A stretch of 64,000 bases of DNA from Streptococcus equinus. GTDB taxonomy: Bacteria > Bacillota > Bacilli > Lactobacillales > Streptococcaceae. A program made the position numbers and the translations under genes. Positions 20,860 through 28,545 of this stretch are shown here, piece after piece. The stretch covers positions 62,001 to 126,000 of the forward strand of contig NZ_FNKE01000002.1 of assembly GCF_900101445.1 (NCBI RefSeq). Reading direction: 5' to 3'. The notes under the pieces were generated by a model, which had not been told where the DNA came from, ran no database searches, and saw only the letters and a list, made by a program, of their open reading frames with translations. The stretch's first letter is position 1; every line of letters starts with the position of its first letter.

Positions 20860-21891
20860 ATGAAAGTAGTACAAGAAATTGTAGCAACAATTAATGGGAA
20901 AAATATTGAAAAATACACGATTGTCAATGATAATGATGTGCAAGTTGGTTTGTTGACTTTGGGAGCAACTTGGCAAGAATTTTTGGTGCCAGATGGAAAA
21001 GGTGGACACAAAAATATCATTATTGGTTTTGATGATCCTGCTGAATATGGCAAAAATACTTTGTGTGCTGGACAATCTATCGGTCGTGTTGCTGGGCGTA
21101 TTAATCATGGTCAGTTTACACTTGATGGAAAGCTTATGCAGCTTCCGCAAAATGAAAATGGCAACACTCTTCACGGTGGTCCTCAAGGCTTTCATAAGCA
21201 AATTTGGCAAGCTTGTGTTGATTTAGAACGCAATCAAACTAGCATTGTCATGACTTATAATGCTAAAGAAAGTGTGGATGGTTTCCCAGGTGATATGCTT
21301 ATCACAGTGCGCTTTACACTAGATAACAACAATCGCTTTACGATTCAATACACTGGTAAAAATGGCGGTCAAGAAACGCTATTTAATCCAACGAATCATG
21401 TGTACTTTAATCTTGGGGAAAGACAAGATTTGACACACCATACCTTTACTTTGGCAGCGGACCATTATTTAGAAACACGTGATGACCTCATTCCAACAGG
21501 AAAACTCATTGACGTTTCTGAAACAGCTTATGATTTTAGAGCTGGTCGAAATCTTGGAGATGCCATTAAGGCGACAGGCGGATTTGACGATGCCTTTTTA
21601 GTCCCAGCTTCACTTGATGCTCCTTGTGGTGAGTTAAAAGATGAAGAAAGCGGCGATGCTGTTAAACTTTATTCAGACCGTAATGCTTGGGTTGTCTACA
21701 GTATGGTTGGTATTCCTGATGGCATTTACCCAGCGCGTGATAAGGGTAAAATGGCTAAAGAATTTGAAGCAGTGGCACTTGAAGGTCAATTCTTGCCTGA
21801 TGCGATTAATCATGCCGGCTTTGGTGATATTGTCTTGCAAGCTAACGAAGAAAAGACTTACACCATTGCTTTTGAATATTACAGAGGATAA
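20860..21891 (+). CDS. galM: Aldose 1-epimerase (galactose mutarotase)
   Basis: A 343-residue cytosolic mutarotase interconverting alpha and beta anomers of galactose, glucose or related aldoses such as arabinose. Family blocks are GRVAGRINHGQF, NTLHGGPQGFHKQ, NPTNHVYFNLG (His180, catalytic acid) and VALEGQFLPDAINH (Glu308, catalytic base). AGAGGGAG precedes the ATG. A second epimerase-fold protein, LacX, is encoded at 57461. Position at the end of the arabinan cluster suggests it handles anomers released by GH43/GH51 enzymes. Confidence 0.93.
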   Translation: MKVVQEIVATINGKNIEKYTIVNDNDVQVGLLTLGATWQEFLVPDGKGGHKNIIIGFDDPAEYGKNTLCAGQSIGRVAGRINHGQFTLDGKLMQLPQNENGNTLHGGPQGFHKQIWQACVDLERNQTSIVMTYNAKESVDGFPGDMLITVRFTLDNNNRFTIQYTGKNGGQETLFNPTNHVYFNLGERQDLTHHTFTLAADHYLETRDDLIPTGKLIDVSETAYDFRAGRNLGDAIKATGGFDDAFLVPASLDAPCGELKDEESGDAVKLYSDRNAWVVYSMVGIPDGIYPARDKGKMAKEFEAVALEGQFLPDAINHAGFGDIVLQANEEKTYTIAFEYYRG

Positions 21892-21930
21892 TTTCTAGTC
21901 CCCATCGATTTTTTGAAAGGTGGAAAAGCT

Positions 21931-22887
21931 GTGGAAAAGTTATACATCTGGGGAGATAAAATTCCTGGAAATTCAAAAAAGTGTAAGACTGATATTTTGG
22001 ATATTCACAAAGAGTATTCTCAACAAGAAATAATTGAAAAGTACCCTGGTATTTGGGATAAAACAAGTTCAGAACTTGGTGATTTATCGGGTAACGATAC
22101 TATGGTGTATCACCAAGAAATTGAACACGGTCCTGCTAAAATGACCTATGAAGATGAACCGTTTTTAATCCCCTATATTGTTGAAGGAAGTGATAGTTGT
22201 GTGATAATCTGTCCTGGTGGTGCTTATCTGACAAAAGTTATGGAAGACGAAAAAGCAACAGCTGAGGCTTTAAATCGCGCAGGTATATCGGCCTTTATCC
22301 TCTGGTATCGGACTTATCCTTATCATGCTCCGCTGATGTTTTTAGATTGTCAACGAGCTATACGTTATGTGCGGTATCATGCGAGCGATTATGGTATTGA
22401 CCCAGAAAAGATTGTTTTGATTGGCTTTTCTGCTGGTGGTAATTTGGCTGTTGAGACCTATTATTGGTTAAGAAATCGAAATCTTATGCCTGATTATTCA
22501 TTAGATGAGGTCGATAAGGTCGATGCTAAAGTAGTAGGGCTTGCAGGCGTATATCCAGCGATTTCTCTAGTTAATGATAAGATTATTGCTATTTTAGCTG
22601 GTCGAGATACTTACGATAATCCTGAAAAAAGAGAGCATTTTACCAAAGAATATGACATCTTTAGCCAAGTCCAGAAGGGAGATGTGCCACTATTTTTGTG
22701 TGCAGCCATGGATGATACAATTGTTGATCCGGTACATCTTTTGACTCTGACAAGTATAGCTAAAGAAAAGGAAATTCCTGTTGAGTTACATCTTTTTCCA
22801 CAAGGTGGTCATGGTTTCAATGACGAAACGATACTTAAACAATGGAAAGAACTCTTTATTTTGTGGCTAAAACGGATATTAAATTAA
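21931..22887 (+). CDS. Alpha/beta hydrolase, possible carbohydrate esterase
   Basis: A 318-residue cytosolic esterase-like protein. The GTG at 21931 (VEKLYIWGDK) has AAAGGTGG seven bases upstream and is preferred to an in-frame TTG at 21913. CPGGAYL is an oxyanion-hole type motif, Ser167 lies in GFSAGGN, aspartates cluster at DDTIVDP (about 261-266) and His294 in GGHGF completes a triad. Related enzymes remove acetyl groups from plant glycans, and its place after arabinan genes and galM suggests deacylation of imported oligosaccharides. That substrate is inference. Confidence 0.8.
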   Translation: MEKLYIWGDKIPGNSKKCKTDILDIHKEYSQQEIIEKYPGIWDKTSSELGDLSGNDTMVYHQEIEHGPAKMTYEDEPFLIPYIVEGSDSCVIICPGGAYLTKVMEDEKATAEALNRAGISAFILWYRTYPYHAPLMFLDCQRAIRYVRYHASDYGIDPEKIVLIGFSAGGNLAVETYYWLRNRNLMPDYSLDEVDKVDAKVVGLAGVYPAISLVNDKIIAILAGRDTYDNPEKREHFTKEYDIFSQVQKGDVPLFLCAAMDDTIVDPVHLLTLTSIAKEKEIPVELHLFPQGGHGFNDETILKQWKELFILWLKRILN

Positions 22888-22920
22888 AAATCAGCACCCC
22901 CAACGGGTGCTGATTTGCTT
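22888..22920. terminator. Bidirectional terminator between convergent genes
   Basis: AAATCAGCACCC (22888-22899) pairs perfectly with GGGTGCTGATTT (22905-22916). It closes both the hydrolase gene and the minus-strand oxidoreductase gene. Confidence 0.9.
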
Positions 22921-23486
22921 TAAAGGTTGAGATTATTTAAAAAATCTTGGCGATCTTGTGCGGTGCTTTTATCGATATTTCCCATATTTTGCCAGGTGAT
23001 ATGCTTAATGCCAAGCTGTTTTAAGGTAGCGTTGATGAAAACGCGCTTGATGGCATCGCCGCAAAAAAGTCTTAAGTACCAAGTTGGTGAAGTAGATGTG
23101 GTGAGGATTGTGACTTTTTCGATGTGGGTCAAATGCCCAATAAGACCAGTTTTTCCGACCTCGTAGGCAAATGTTTTTTTCATAACCTTGTCGATAAAGC
23201 CTTTAATCATTGCTGGTGTGTCATTCCACCAAATAGGAAAGATGAAAATAACATGATTAGTAGAGGTTAAAAATTTTTGGTACTGCTCGACAAGCGGGTC
23301 AGTGGTTTTCCCATCTTTAAATAAAGCCAGTTCTTCGCTGGTATAGGCTGGATTGAAATGGTCTTTGTATAAGTCGACGAGGTTGAATTTTTCTTGTCTT
23401 TGCATCAAAGTCCCTTCGACATTTTCTAAAATAGCGTGATTGAAACTTTTGTCATAAGGGTGTGCGTAAATAATGAGTGTATCCAT
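22920..23486 (-). CDS. Flavodoxin-fold NAD(P)H oxidoreductase (quinone reductase type)
   Basis: A 188-residue flavodoxin-like protein of the NQO1/MdaB/KefF group, likely an FMN or FAD two-electron quinone or nitro reductase. Start chosen at 23486 (MDTLIIYAHPYDKSFN) because GGAGGT lies five bases before it; two upstream in-frame ATGs lack a site. PIWWNDTPAMIKGFIDKV and TTSTSPTWYLRLF are family landmarks. It is monocistronic, convergent with the hydrolase gene and unrelated to the sugar cluster by sequence. Confidence 0.85.
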   Translation of the reverse strand: MDTLIIYAHPYDKSFNHAILENVEGTLMQRQEKFNLVDLYKDHFNPAYTSEELALFKDGKTTDPLVEQYQKFLTSTNHVIFIFPIWWNDTPAMIKGFIDKVMKKTFAYEVGKTGLIGHLTHIEKVTILTTSTSPTWYLRLFCGDAIKRVFINATLKQLGIKHITWQNMGNIDKSTAQDRQDFLNNLNL

Positions 23487-23593
23487 TGTAACCTCCATGA
23501 ACAATTTTTTCACCTACATTCTAGCATAATAGCTTCAAAAAAGAGAGTAGAAACTGTCTCTTGTCAGGCTGACAAGATATTTCTTGGGGAATT

Positions 23594-23686
23594 TTGATGT
23601 GGTAAGCTTTAATTATGATAAAATAAATTTATCCGAAACATTATTGTTTACATCTCCAATGGCACTGGGGACAGTGCCGATTTTTG
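23594..23686 (+). ncRNA. Candidate small RNA 1 (promoter-like sequence to GNRA-loop terminator)
   Basis: TTGATG (23594-23599) and TAAAAT (23619-23624) resemble a promoter, but the 19-base spacer is long. About 50 bases on, GGCACTG (23661-23667) pairs with CAGTGCC (23672-23678) around a GGGA tetraloop, followed by GATTTTTG. No open frame of note lies between. The interval contains CATCTCC, which could pair with ribosome-binding sites. Confidence 0.35.
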
Positions 23687-23818
23687 TTGAGATAGGCTAA
23701 TCATTTTGTTTTGAGATGGTGATACTATAATACGTTTTTAGTGGTTCTCTTTTTGTGTTAATTTAACTGTGATGGGTTTGAATTGACACTGTGACAATCT
23801 TTATATTAAAAGCTTATG

Positions 23819-23917
23819 TTGCTGGAAGAAAGAAATGTGATACAATAGTATTAATCCTTTAAAACTTTTCTTTTTTTCAATAACTATCAAAGCGCGCTAG
23901 TTCAGCGCGCTTTTTTG
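23819..23917 (+). ncRNA. Candidate small RNA 2 upstream of the pilin
   Basis: TTGCTG (23819-23824), a 16-base spacer and TACAAT (23841-23846) form a promoter; GCGCGCT and AGCGCGC (about 23892-23910) then make a strong terminator with TTTTTT. The predicted transcript is about 65 bases, unstructured and U-rich at its 5' end, a common small-RNA layout. It has no coding potential that I can support. Confidence 0.45.
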
Positions 23918-24111
23918 TATCTAAAATAATAAAAACTAAAGAAGTCTTTGATAAAAGTGTGATAATCATGAGCAAGTTTTAACTATCAAAGTAAATTTTT
24001 ATGATATAATAGTATCCTATAGTTTTTGAAAAAAAGTGAAAGTGATAGAAGATTTAGAAGTGTTGAGTTCAATGTGACTTTATCTTCTTTAAATGGGAAA
24101 AAGGACCTAAT

Positions 24112-25536
24112 ATGAAAAAGATTAAACTTATTCTTGCTACCCTAATGGCAGCCCTTTTTATTTTTGTTGGTGGGAAAGCTTTAGCTTATGATATCACGGT
24201 TACTAACGGTGGTTCAGGAACTTATGAAACCTACCAAATCTTCACTGGTGATTTGTCATCAGATGAAACAACTCTTTCTAATATCAAATGGGGAGATGGG
24301 ATTACACCAGCTGGTCAAGCTGCTCTTCAAGCAAAGTATGGTGTGAGTTCTGCCGCAGAAGTAGCTGAAAAACTTGATGCCAATAAAGAAAATGCTGGCT
24401 ATGCAGAAGAATTTGCTAAAGCAGCAGGTCAATACCTTCAAAATGCAGCAGGTTTAACTGGACATGCGGCTGGTTATTACCTTGTCCAAAATAAGACAGT
24501 TGGAAGTAACGAAGCTTACACGAACTACATCTTGGAAGTCGTCAAAGATGTTAAGGTAACCCCAAAAACATCAATTCCAAGTGTTGAAAAAAAAGTTAAA
24601 GAAACTAATGACACGACTGGTACTGTTAGTGACTGGCAAGATTATGCTGACTATGATGTGAAAGATAAAATTCCCTTTCAATTGACAGCGACTCTGCCAG
24701 CTAACCTTGACTCTTATGAGAACTACTATTTTGAGTTAGCAGATAAATTGTCACCAGGATTGACTTACAATGGTGATGCAACGGTTTATCTTGTTAATGG
24801 AAAAAATCAAATAGATGTTACAAAATACTTTAAACTCGATGGCTTAAACTTTAAAATTGATAATTTAAAATCGCTTAGTAAGCTGACGTCATCATCAAAA
24901 ATCGTAATTGAATATAATGCAACTCTTAATGAAAATGCTGTTTTGGGTTCAGCTGGTAACACAGGTAGCGTTGAGTTAATCTACTCAAATAACCCTAATA
25001 ATACTGGTGTCGGAGCAAGTACAGGTAAAACTCCTGAGAAAGTTGTCAAAGTCTACACCTACGAAGCAATCTTTGAAGAAGTTGATAAAAACAAAGAAAG
25101 CTTGAAAGGTGCTGAATTTACGCTTTACAAAGTCGTCAAAGATGGCGACACTGATAAAAAAGTAGAAGTTGGAAAAATATCTGTTGATGAAGCAGAAAAA
25201 TTTGCCTTCAAAGGACTTGATGCTGGTAAATACACCCTTGTGGAAACAAAAACACCAGATGGCTACAATACTATTAAACCAATTGAATTCAAGGTTGTTG
25301 CTAATTATGATAAAAAATTAGATACCCCTACAGAACTTTCAGGTGAATCAAAAGACGCAAGCTTTGAGTCAAACCTTGATGAAGGGTCATTGACTGCTGA
25401 AATCATTAGTCGTAAAGGATCTCTTCTTCCATCAACTGGTGGTATGGGAACAACAATCCTTTATCTTGTAGGATCAATCCTTGTCCTTGTCGCAGTTGTT
25501 CTATTAATTACGAAAAAACGTATGGAAAGAAATTAA
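24112..25536 (+). CDS. Sortase-anchored backbone-type pilin (isolated)
   Basis: A 474-residue surface protein with an N-terminal signal peptide (to about ALA25) and a C-terminal LPSTG (439-443), hydrophobic helix and basic tail for sortase anchoring. VTPK with Lys152 resembles the pilin motif whose lysine forms the intersubunit bond, and YTLVETKTPDGY (374-385, Glu378) is an E-box as in Cna_B domains with isopeptide bonds. The architecture is that of major pilins such as streptococcal FimA-like subunits. No class C sortase, tip or base pilin gene lies next to it, so polymerisation would need a remote sortase, or it is a monomeric adhesin. AAAGGA precedes the ATG; TATAAT at 24005-24010 may be its -10. 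Confidence 0.88.
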   Translation: MKKIKLILATLMAALFIFVGGKALAYDITVTNGGSGTYETYQIFTGDLSSDETTLSNIKWGDGITPAGQAALQAKYGVSSAAEVAEKLDANKENAGYAEEFAKAAGQYLQNAAGLTGHAAGYYLVQNKTVGSNEAYTNYILEVVKDVKVTPKTSIPSVEKKVKETNDTTGTVSDWQDYADYDVKDKIPFQLTATLPANLDSYENYYFELADKLSPGLTYNGDATVYLVNGKNQIDVTKYFKLDGLNFKIDNLKSLSKLTSSSKIVIEYNATLNENAVLGSAGNTGSVELIYSNNPNNTGVGASTGKTPEKVVKVYTYEAIFEEVDKNKESLKGAEFTLYKVVKDGDTDKKVEVGKISVDEAEKFAFKGLDAGKYTLVETKTPDGYNTIKPIEFKVVANYDKKLDTPTELSGESKDASFESNLDEGSLTAEIISRKGSLLPSTGGMGTTILYLVGSILVLVAVVLLITKKRMERN

Positions 25537-25547
25537 TATAAAAATAT

Positions 25548-25576
25548 CCCCACGCTAGTCTAGTGTGGGGTTTTGT
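25548..25576 (+). terminator. Terminator of the pilin gene
   Basis: CCCCACGCTAG (25548-25558) pairs with TAGTGTGGGG (25561-25570) with one G-U, then TTTTGTTG. Confidence 0.85.
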
Positions 25577-25593
25577 TGTGCCTTTGTTTTACA

Positions 25594-25619
25594 AACAAAA
25601 AAACCTTGCAATAGCAAGG
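25594..25619 (-). terminator. Terminator of the 6S RNA / tRNA-Lys transcript
   Basis: On the minus strand CCTTGC, a four-base loop and GCAAGG are followed by TTTTTTT (plus-strand stem at 25604-25619, A run at 25596-25603). Confidence 0.85.
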
Positions 25620-25638
25620 CTTCAGGGATGTGGGAAAA

Positions 25639-25711
25639 TCCTCCCTATAGGGCTCGAACCTATGACCCATGGATTAAGAGTCCACTGCTCTACCAACTGA
25701 GCTAAGGAAGG
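25639..25711 (-). tRNA. tRNA-Lys (anticodon CTT)
   Basis: Seventy-three bases that fold as a cloverleaf. The acceptor arm CCTTCCT pairs with AGGGAGG (one G-U) with discriminator A, D arm AGCTCAGTTGGTAGAGC, anticodon loop CTCTTAA giving CTT, and T arm with GGTTCGAGCC. CCA is not encoded. It lies directly 3' of the 6S RNA on the same strand, with one terminator after it. Confidence 0.95.
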
Positions 25712-25714
25712 ATA

Positions 25715-25909
25715 ATAAGCTGTATTGGCACCGTGATCCACGCTTTGTATTGAACCCGCGATCTTAAAGCAGGTGGGCAACTCGCTTCTCCTTAGTCGCT
25801 TCCGCGTGTGACGGCTTGCATACTGGAGAAAGACTACTGTTTCCCGAAATACAAAAATTTAGTCGGTCAACACATTGATGTGAATTCGTATGCCACAGCA
25901 ATAACCTAT
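25715..25909 (-). ncRNA. ssrS: 6S RNA (RNA polymerase-binding regulator)
   Basis: A roughly 195-base non-coding RNA that mimics an open promoter and sequesters sigma-A RNA polymerase. On the minus strand the 5' arm GCTGTGGCA (25891-25899) pairs with TGCC...ACAGC (25719-25729) to form the closing stem. CTAAATTTTTG and CGGGAAACAG then lead into a bubble and a terminal arm in which CTTTCTCC faces GGAGAAG. A promoter lies just upstream and rarA is the neighbour, a gene order I recall for Firmicute 6S genes. Identification rests on structure and recall, not a covariance search. Ends are estimates. Confidence 0.78.
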
Positions 25910-25915
25910 GTAATT

Positions 25916-25943
25916 ATGATACCACTTTAAAAAATTTTTTCAA
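25916..25943 (-). promoter_or_regulatory. Promoter of the 6S RNA
   Basis: On the minus strand TTGAAA (25938-25943), a 16-base spacer and TATCAT (25916-25921) are placed to start transcription near 25909. Confidence 0.65.
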
Positions 25944-26013
25944 GGGATAAACTGAAATTTTAGAAAGCGTTTTTTGAAAAACGTCAAGAAAACTTACAGA
26001 AAGTAGGCCGTGA

Positions 26014-27282
26014 TTATTTTGATAAATGATCGATGCGTTCTTTATTGGCGCCGAGGGCACGCTCGTATTTGCCTGTTTGGTTGGGTTCAAAATAATTTTT
26101 GCCGACCAATTTATCTGGAAGGTATTGTTGTTTCACCCATTTTTCAGGATAGTTGTGAGGGTATTTGTAATCTTGAGCATTACCAAGCTCTTTACTACCA
26201 GCATAGTGTCCATCACGCAAATGACGTGGGATTGGTAGTGAGCCGTTTTTATGCAAATCAGCGATAGCTTCGTCGATAGCTGTGTAGGCTGAATTTGATT
26301 TTGGTGATAAGGCTAGGTCAATCACGACGTTAGCAATCAAGATGCGGGCTTCAGGAAAACCGATTTTTTGAGCGGCATCAAGGGCTGTGACGGTATGAAT
26401 CTGGGCATCGGGATTGGCAAGACCGATATCTTCATACGCGATGACAGTCAGTCTTCTAGCAAGGCTTGGCAGATCCCCAGCTTCAATTAAGCGAGCTGCG
26501 TAATGCAGGCTAGCATTAACGTCAGAACCACGGATGGATTTTTGAAGGGCTGAGAGCACATCGTAGTGTCCATCGCCGTTTTTGTCCATGGTAATGTAGC
26601 TGCGCTGCAAGCTATTTTCAACGGTGTCAAGGTTAATGTGGCGAATGCCTTTGTCATCAGCTTTGGTTGACATGACCGCTAAATCTAGAGAGTTAAAGGC
26701 AGAGCGCAAATCACCGTTGGTAGCTGTTGCGATGAAATCAAGAGCATCCGCATCAATATCAACATCAAATTCAAAGCCGCGCTCCTTATCTGATAAAGCC
26801 GTTTGAAGAGCTTGTTTGATATCGTCGGTTGATAGTGGTTCTAGCTCAAAAATTTGTACGCGGGAGCGGATGGCAGGTGTCACTGAGAAAAATGGATTTT
26901 CTGTGGTTGCCCCAATCATGATGATGTTTCCATTTTCAAGTAGGGGTAAGAGGAAGTCTTGTTTGGTTTTATCAAGACGATGAATTTCATCGAGGAGTAA
27001 AACCAGACCACCAGAGAATTTGGCTTCTTCAGCGATTTCTTGCAGGCGCTTTTTACTGTCGGTTGTGGCATTGAAGGTACGAAAGGCGTACTTGGTTGCT
27101 CCGGCAATAGCGCTAGCGATTGAGGTCTTCCCGATGCCGGGAGGACCGTAGAGAATCATGGACGAGAGCATGTTGGCTTCGACCATGCGGCGAATGATTT
27201 TTCCTTCGCCTACCAGATGCTTTTGCCCGATAACTTGATCGATGTTTTTGGGGCGCATCCGTAAAGCGAGATTATTTGGCAT
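26014..27282 (-). CDS. rarA: Replication-associated recombination protein A (AAA+ ATPase)
   Basis: A 422-residue RarA/MgsA/WRNIP1-family ATPase acting at stalled replication forks. The start at 27282 (MPNNLALRMRPKNIDQVIGQ) has TTGGAGG upstream; the frame continues 12 codons further without a site. Walker A is GPPGIGKTS (about 46-54), Walker B LLLDEIHR near residue 98, and the C-terminal RarA cluster includes DGHYAGSKELGNAQDYKYPH. It overlaps the preceding GNAT gene by 11 bases, so the two are cotranscribed. 6S RNA and tRNA-Lys follow on the same strand. Confidence 0.95.
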   Translation of the reverse strand: MPNNLALRMRPKNIDQVIGQKHLVGEGKIIRRMVEANMLSSMILYGPPGIGKTSIASAIAGATKYAFRTFNATTDSKKRLQEIAEEAKFSGGLVLLLDEIHRLDKTKQDFLLPLLENGNIIMIGATTENPFFSVTPAIRSRVQIFELEPLSTDDIKQALQTALSDKERGFEFDVDIDADALDFIATATNGDLRSAFNSLDLAVMSTKADDKGIRHINLDTVENSLQRSYITMDKNGDGHYDVLSALQKSIRGSDVNASLHYAARLIEAGDLPSLARRLTVIAYEDIGLANPDAQIHTVTALDAAQKIGFPEARILIANVVIDLALSPKSNSAYTAIDEAIADLHKNGSLPIPRHLRDGHYAGSKELGNAQDYKYPHNYPEKWVKQQYLPDKLVGKNYFEPNQTGKYERALGANKERIDHLSK

Positions 27283-27766
27283 GTATTTCCTCCAAGTAAT
27301 AACTGTACATGAGGTCATCGACGTAAGTACCGTTTAGATAGAATTGATTTTTAAGGGTAGCTTCCAGAGTGAAGCCGATATTTTCGTAGAAACGACAGGC
27401 GTTTTTATTTGATGATAGCACGTGGATGACAACTTTTTTGTAATTATCAGATTTGGCCATGGCAAAGAAAGCTCGGATGAGTGAGTGTCCGATGCCTTGA
27501 CCTTGAGTGTCTTTGTCGACTGCGACAATGAAACTTACCACGTGACGTGCGCTAGGGAAAGGATAGTAGGCATGATAATCAAGAACTCCCAAAATAACCC
27601 CGTTTTCTTCGGCAACGAGATAATGTGAATGATTCTGAAAGGCTTGAATGATTTTATGTTTATTTGCGGCTGGTAAGCTAGCAGGTGTATTGAAGTTGTC
27701 CCAAGTTTTATTTTCCATGGCAACGACTTGTTCAATGTCTTCTAGCTTCATTGGTCGTATTTGCAT
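27272..27766 (-). CDS. GNAT family N-acetyltransferase
   Basis: A 164-residue acyl-CoA transferase starting MQIRPMKLEDIEQV after AAGGGGAA. The acetyl-CoA loop is QGQGIGHSLIRAFF and the C-terminal NKNACRFYENIGF is typical of GNAT motif B. It resembles phosphinothricin/amine acetyltransferases of the YjaB/RimI type, but the substrate cannot be named. Its 3' end overlaps the rarA start by 11 bases, which suggests translational coupling without implying a shared pathway. Confidence 0.85.
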   Translation of the reverse strand: MQIRPMKLEDIEQVVAMENKTWDNFNTPASLPAANKHKIIQAFQNHSHYLVAEENGVILGVLDYHAYYPFPSARHVVSFIVAVDKDTQGQGIGHSLIRAFFAMAKSDNYKKVVIHVLSSNKNACRFYENIGFTLEATLKNQFYLNGTYVDDLMYSYYLEEIHAK

Positions 27767-27829
27767 GTCATTTCCCCTTAAGTATGATAAAATAATTGTA
27801 ACACAAAAGAAGATTGGAAGAAATTTTTA

Positions 27830-28300
27830 ATGGCTAAATTTGGCTTTTTATCAGTATTAGAAGAAGAAATGGATAAGCACTTCACCTTTGATTATGCCAT
27901 CGATTGGAATAAGAAAAATCATGCGGTGGAAGTGACTTTTATTTTGGAAGCGCAGAACCAAGCTGCTGTTGAAACCGTGGATGACCAAGGTGAGGTTAGC
28001 AGCGAGGATATCGTTTTTGAAGATTACGTGCTATTTTATAACCAAGCAAAATCTAAAGTTGACCATGATGACTACTTGGTGACTGTTCCTTTTGATGCGA
28101 AAAAAGGATTCTCACGCGAATTTTTAGCGTATTTTGCAGAAACATTAAACGACGTTGCAACTAAAGGTCTTGATGATTTGATGGATTTCTTAGCAGATGA
28201 AAATGCAACTGACTTTGCCCTTGAATGGGATGCTGAAAGCTTTGAAAAAGGCAAAGCAGAGTTAACAGAAACAGAATTCTTTGCTTATCCGAGATATTAA
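27830..28300 (+). CDS. DUF3013 family protein
   Basis: A 156-residue acidic, soluble protein (MAKFGFLSVLEEEMDKHFTFDYAIDWNKKNHAVEV), the pattern of DUF3013 found next to prmA in streptococci and lactococci. It has no signal peptide, membrane helix or catalytic motif that I can see. GGAAG precedes the ATG. It is divergent from the GNAT gene and 245 bases upstream of prmA. Function unknown; conserved gene order hints at translation or ribosome maturation only weakly. Confidence 0.8.
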   Translation: MAKFGFLSVLEEEMDKHFTFDYAIDWNKKNHAVEVTFILEAQNQAAVETVDDQGEVSSEDIVFEDYVLFYNQAKSKVDHDDYLVTVPFDAKKGFSREFLAYFAETLNDVATKGLDDLMDFLADENATDFALEWDAESFEKGKAELTETEFFAYPRY

Positions 28301-28545
28301 GCAAAGTTAGTGAGTTGGGGTTAATAGCTCCGCCTGAAATAGATTAGATAGAAAGGAATAGGTTCGGTTAGTGTTTTTAACTGAACCCGCCCGAAACAAA
28401 ATAGAAAAGGAGTGTAAGGATAAGTGTTCAGCTTTGAACACGGACGGAAAACTCGGAAAAAAGATAAGCTTGACTAGTGTCTGTCGACACGTCATCAAGC
28501 TTCCTATTTTTCAGTCGTTTTCTAGTCGTCCTTTGTATCAGAATT
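28301..28545 (+). promoter_or_regulatory. Structured leader of prmA with three hairpins and a possible 17-codon leader frame
   Basis: Three stems follow each other: GGTTCGGTTA/TAACTGAACC (28361-28387), GTGTTCA/TGAACAC around GCTT (28424-28441), and AAGCTTGA/TCAAGCTT (28466-28502) with an inner GTGTC/GACAC. A GTG at 28424 after AAGGA opens a 17-codon frame ending in TAG at 28475, ahead of the prmA ATG at 28546. No T run follows the last stem directly. The layout resembles a cis-regulatory leader; no known riboswitch was recognised. Confidence 0.45.

Noticed and set aside
23594-23917. The two candidate small RNAs as CiaR-controlled csRNAs
   Set aside because: No clear TTTAAG-N5-TTTAAG CiaR repeat was found at either promoter.
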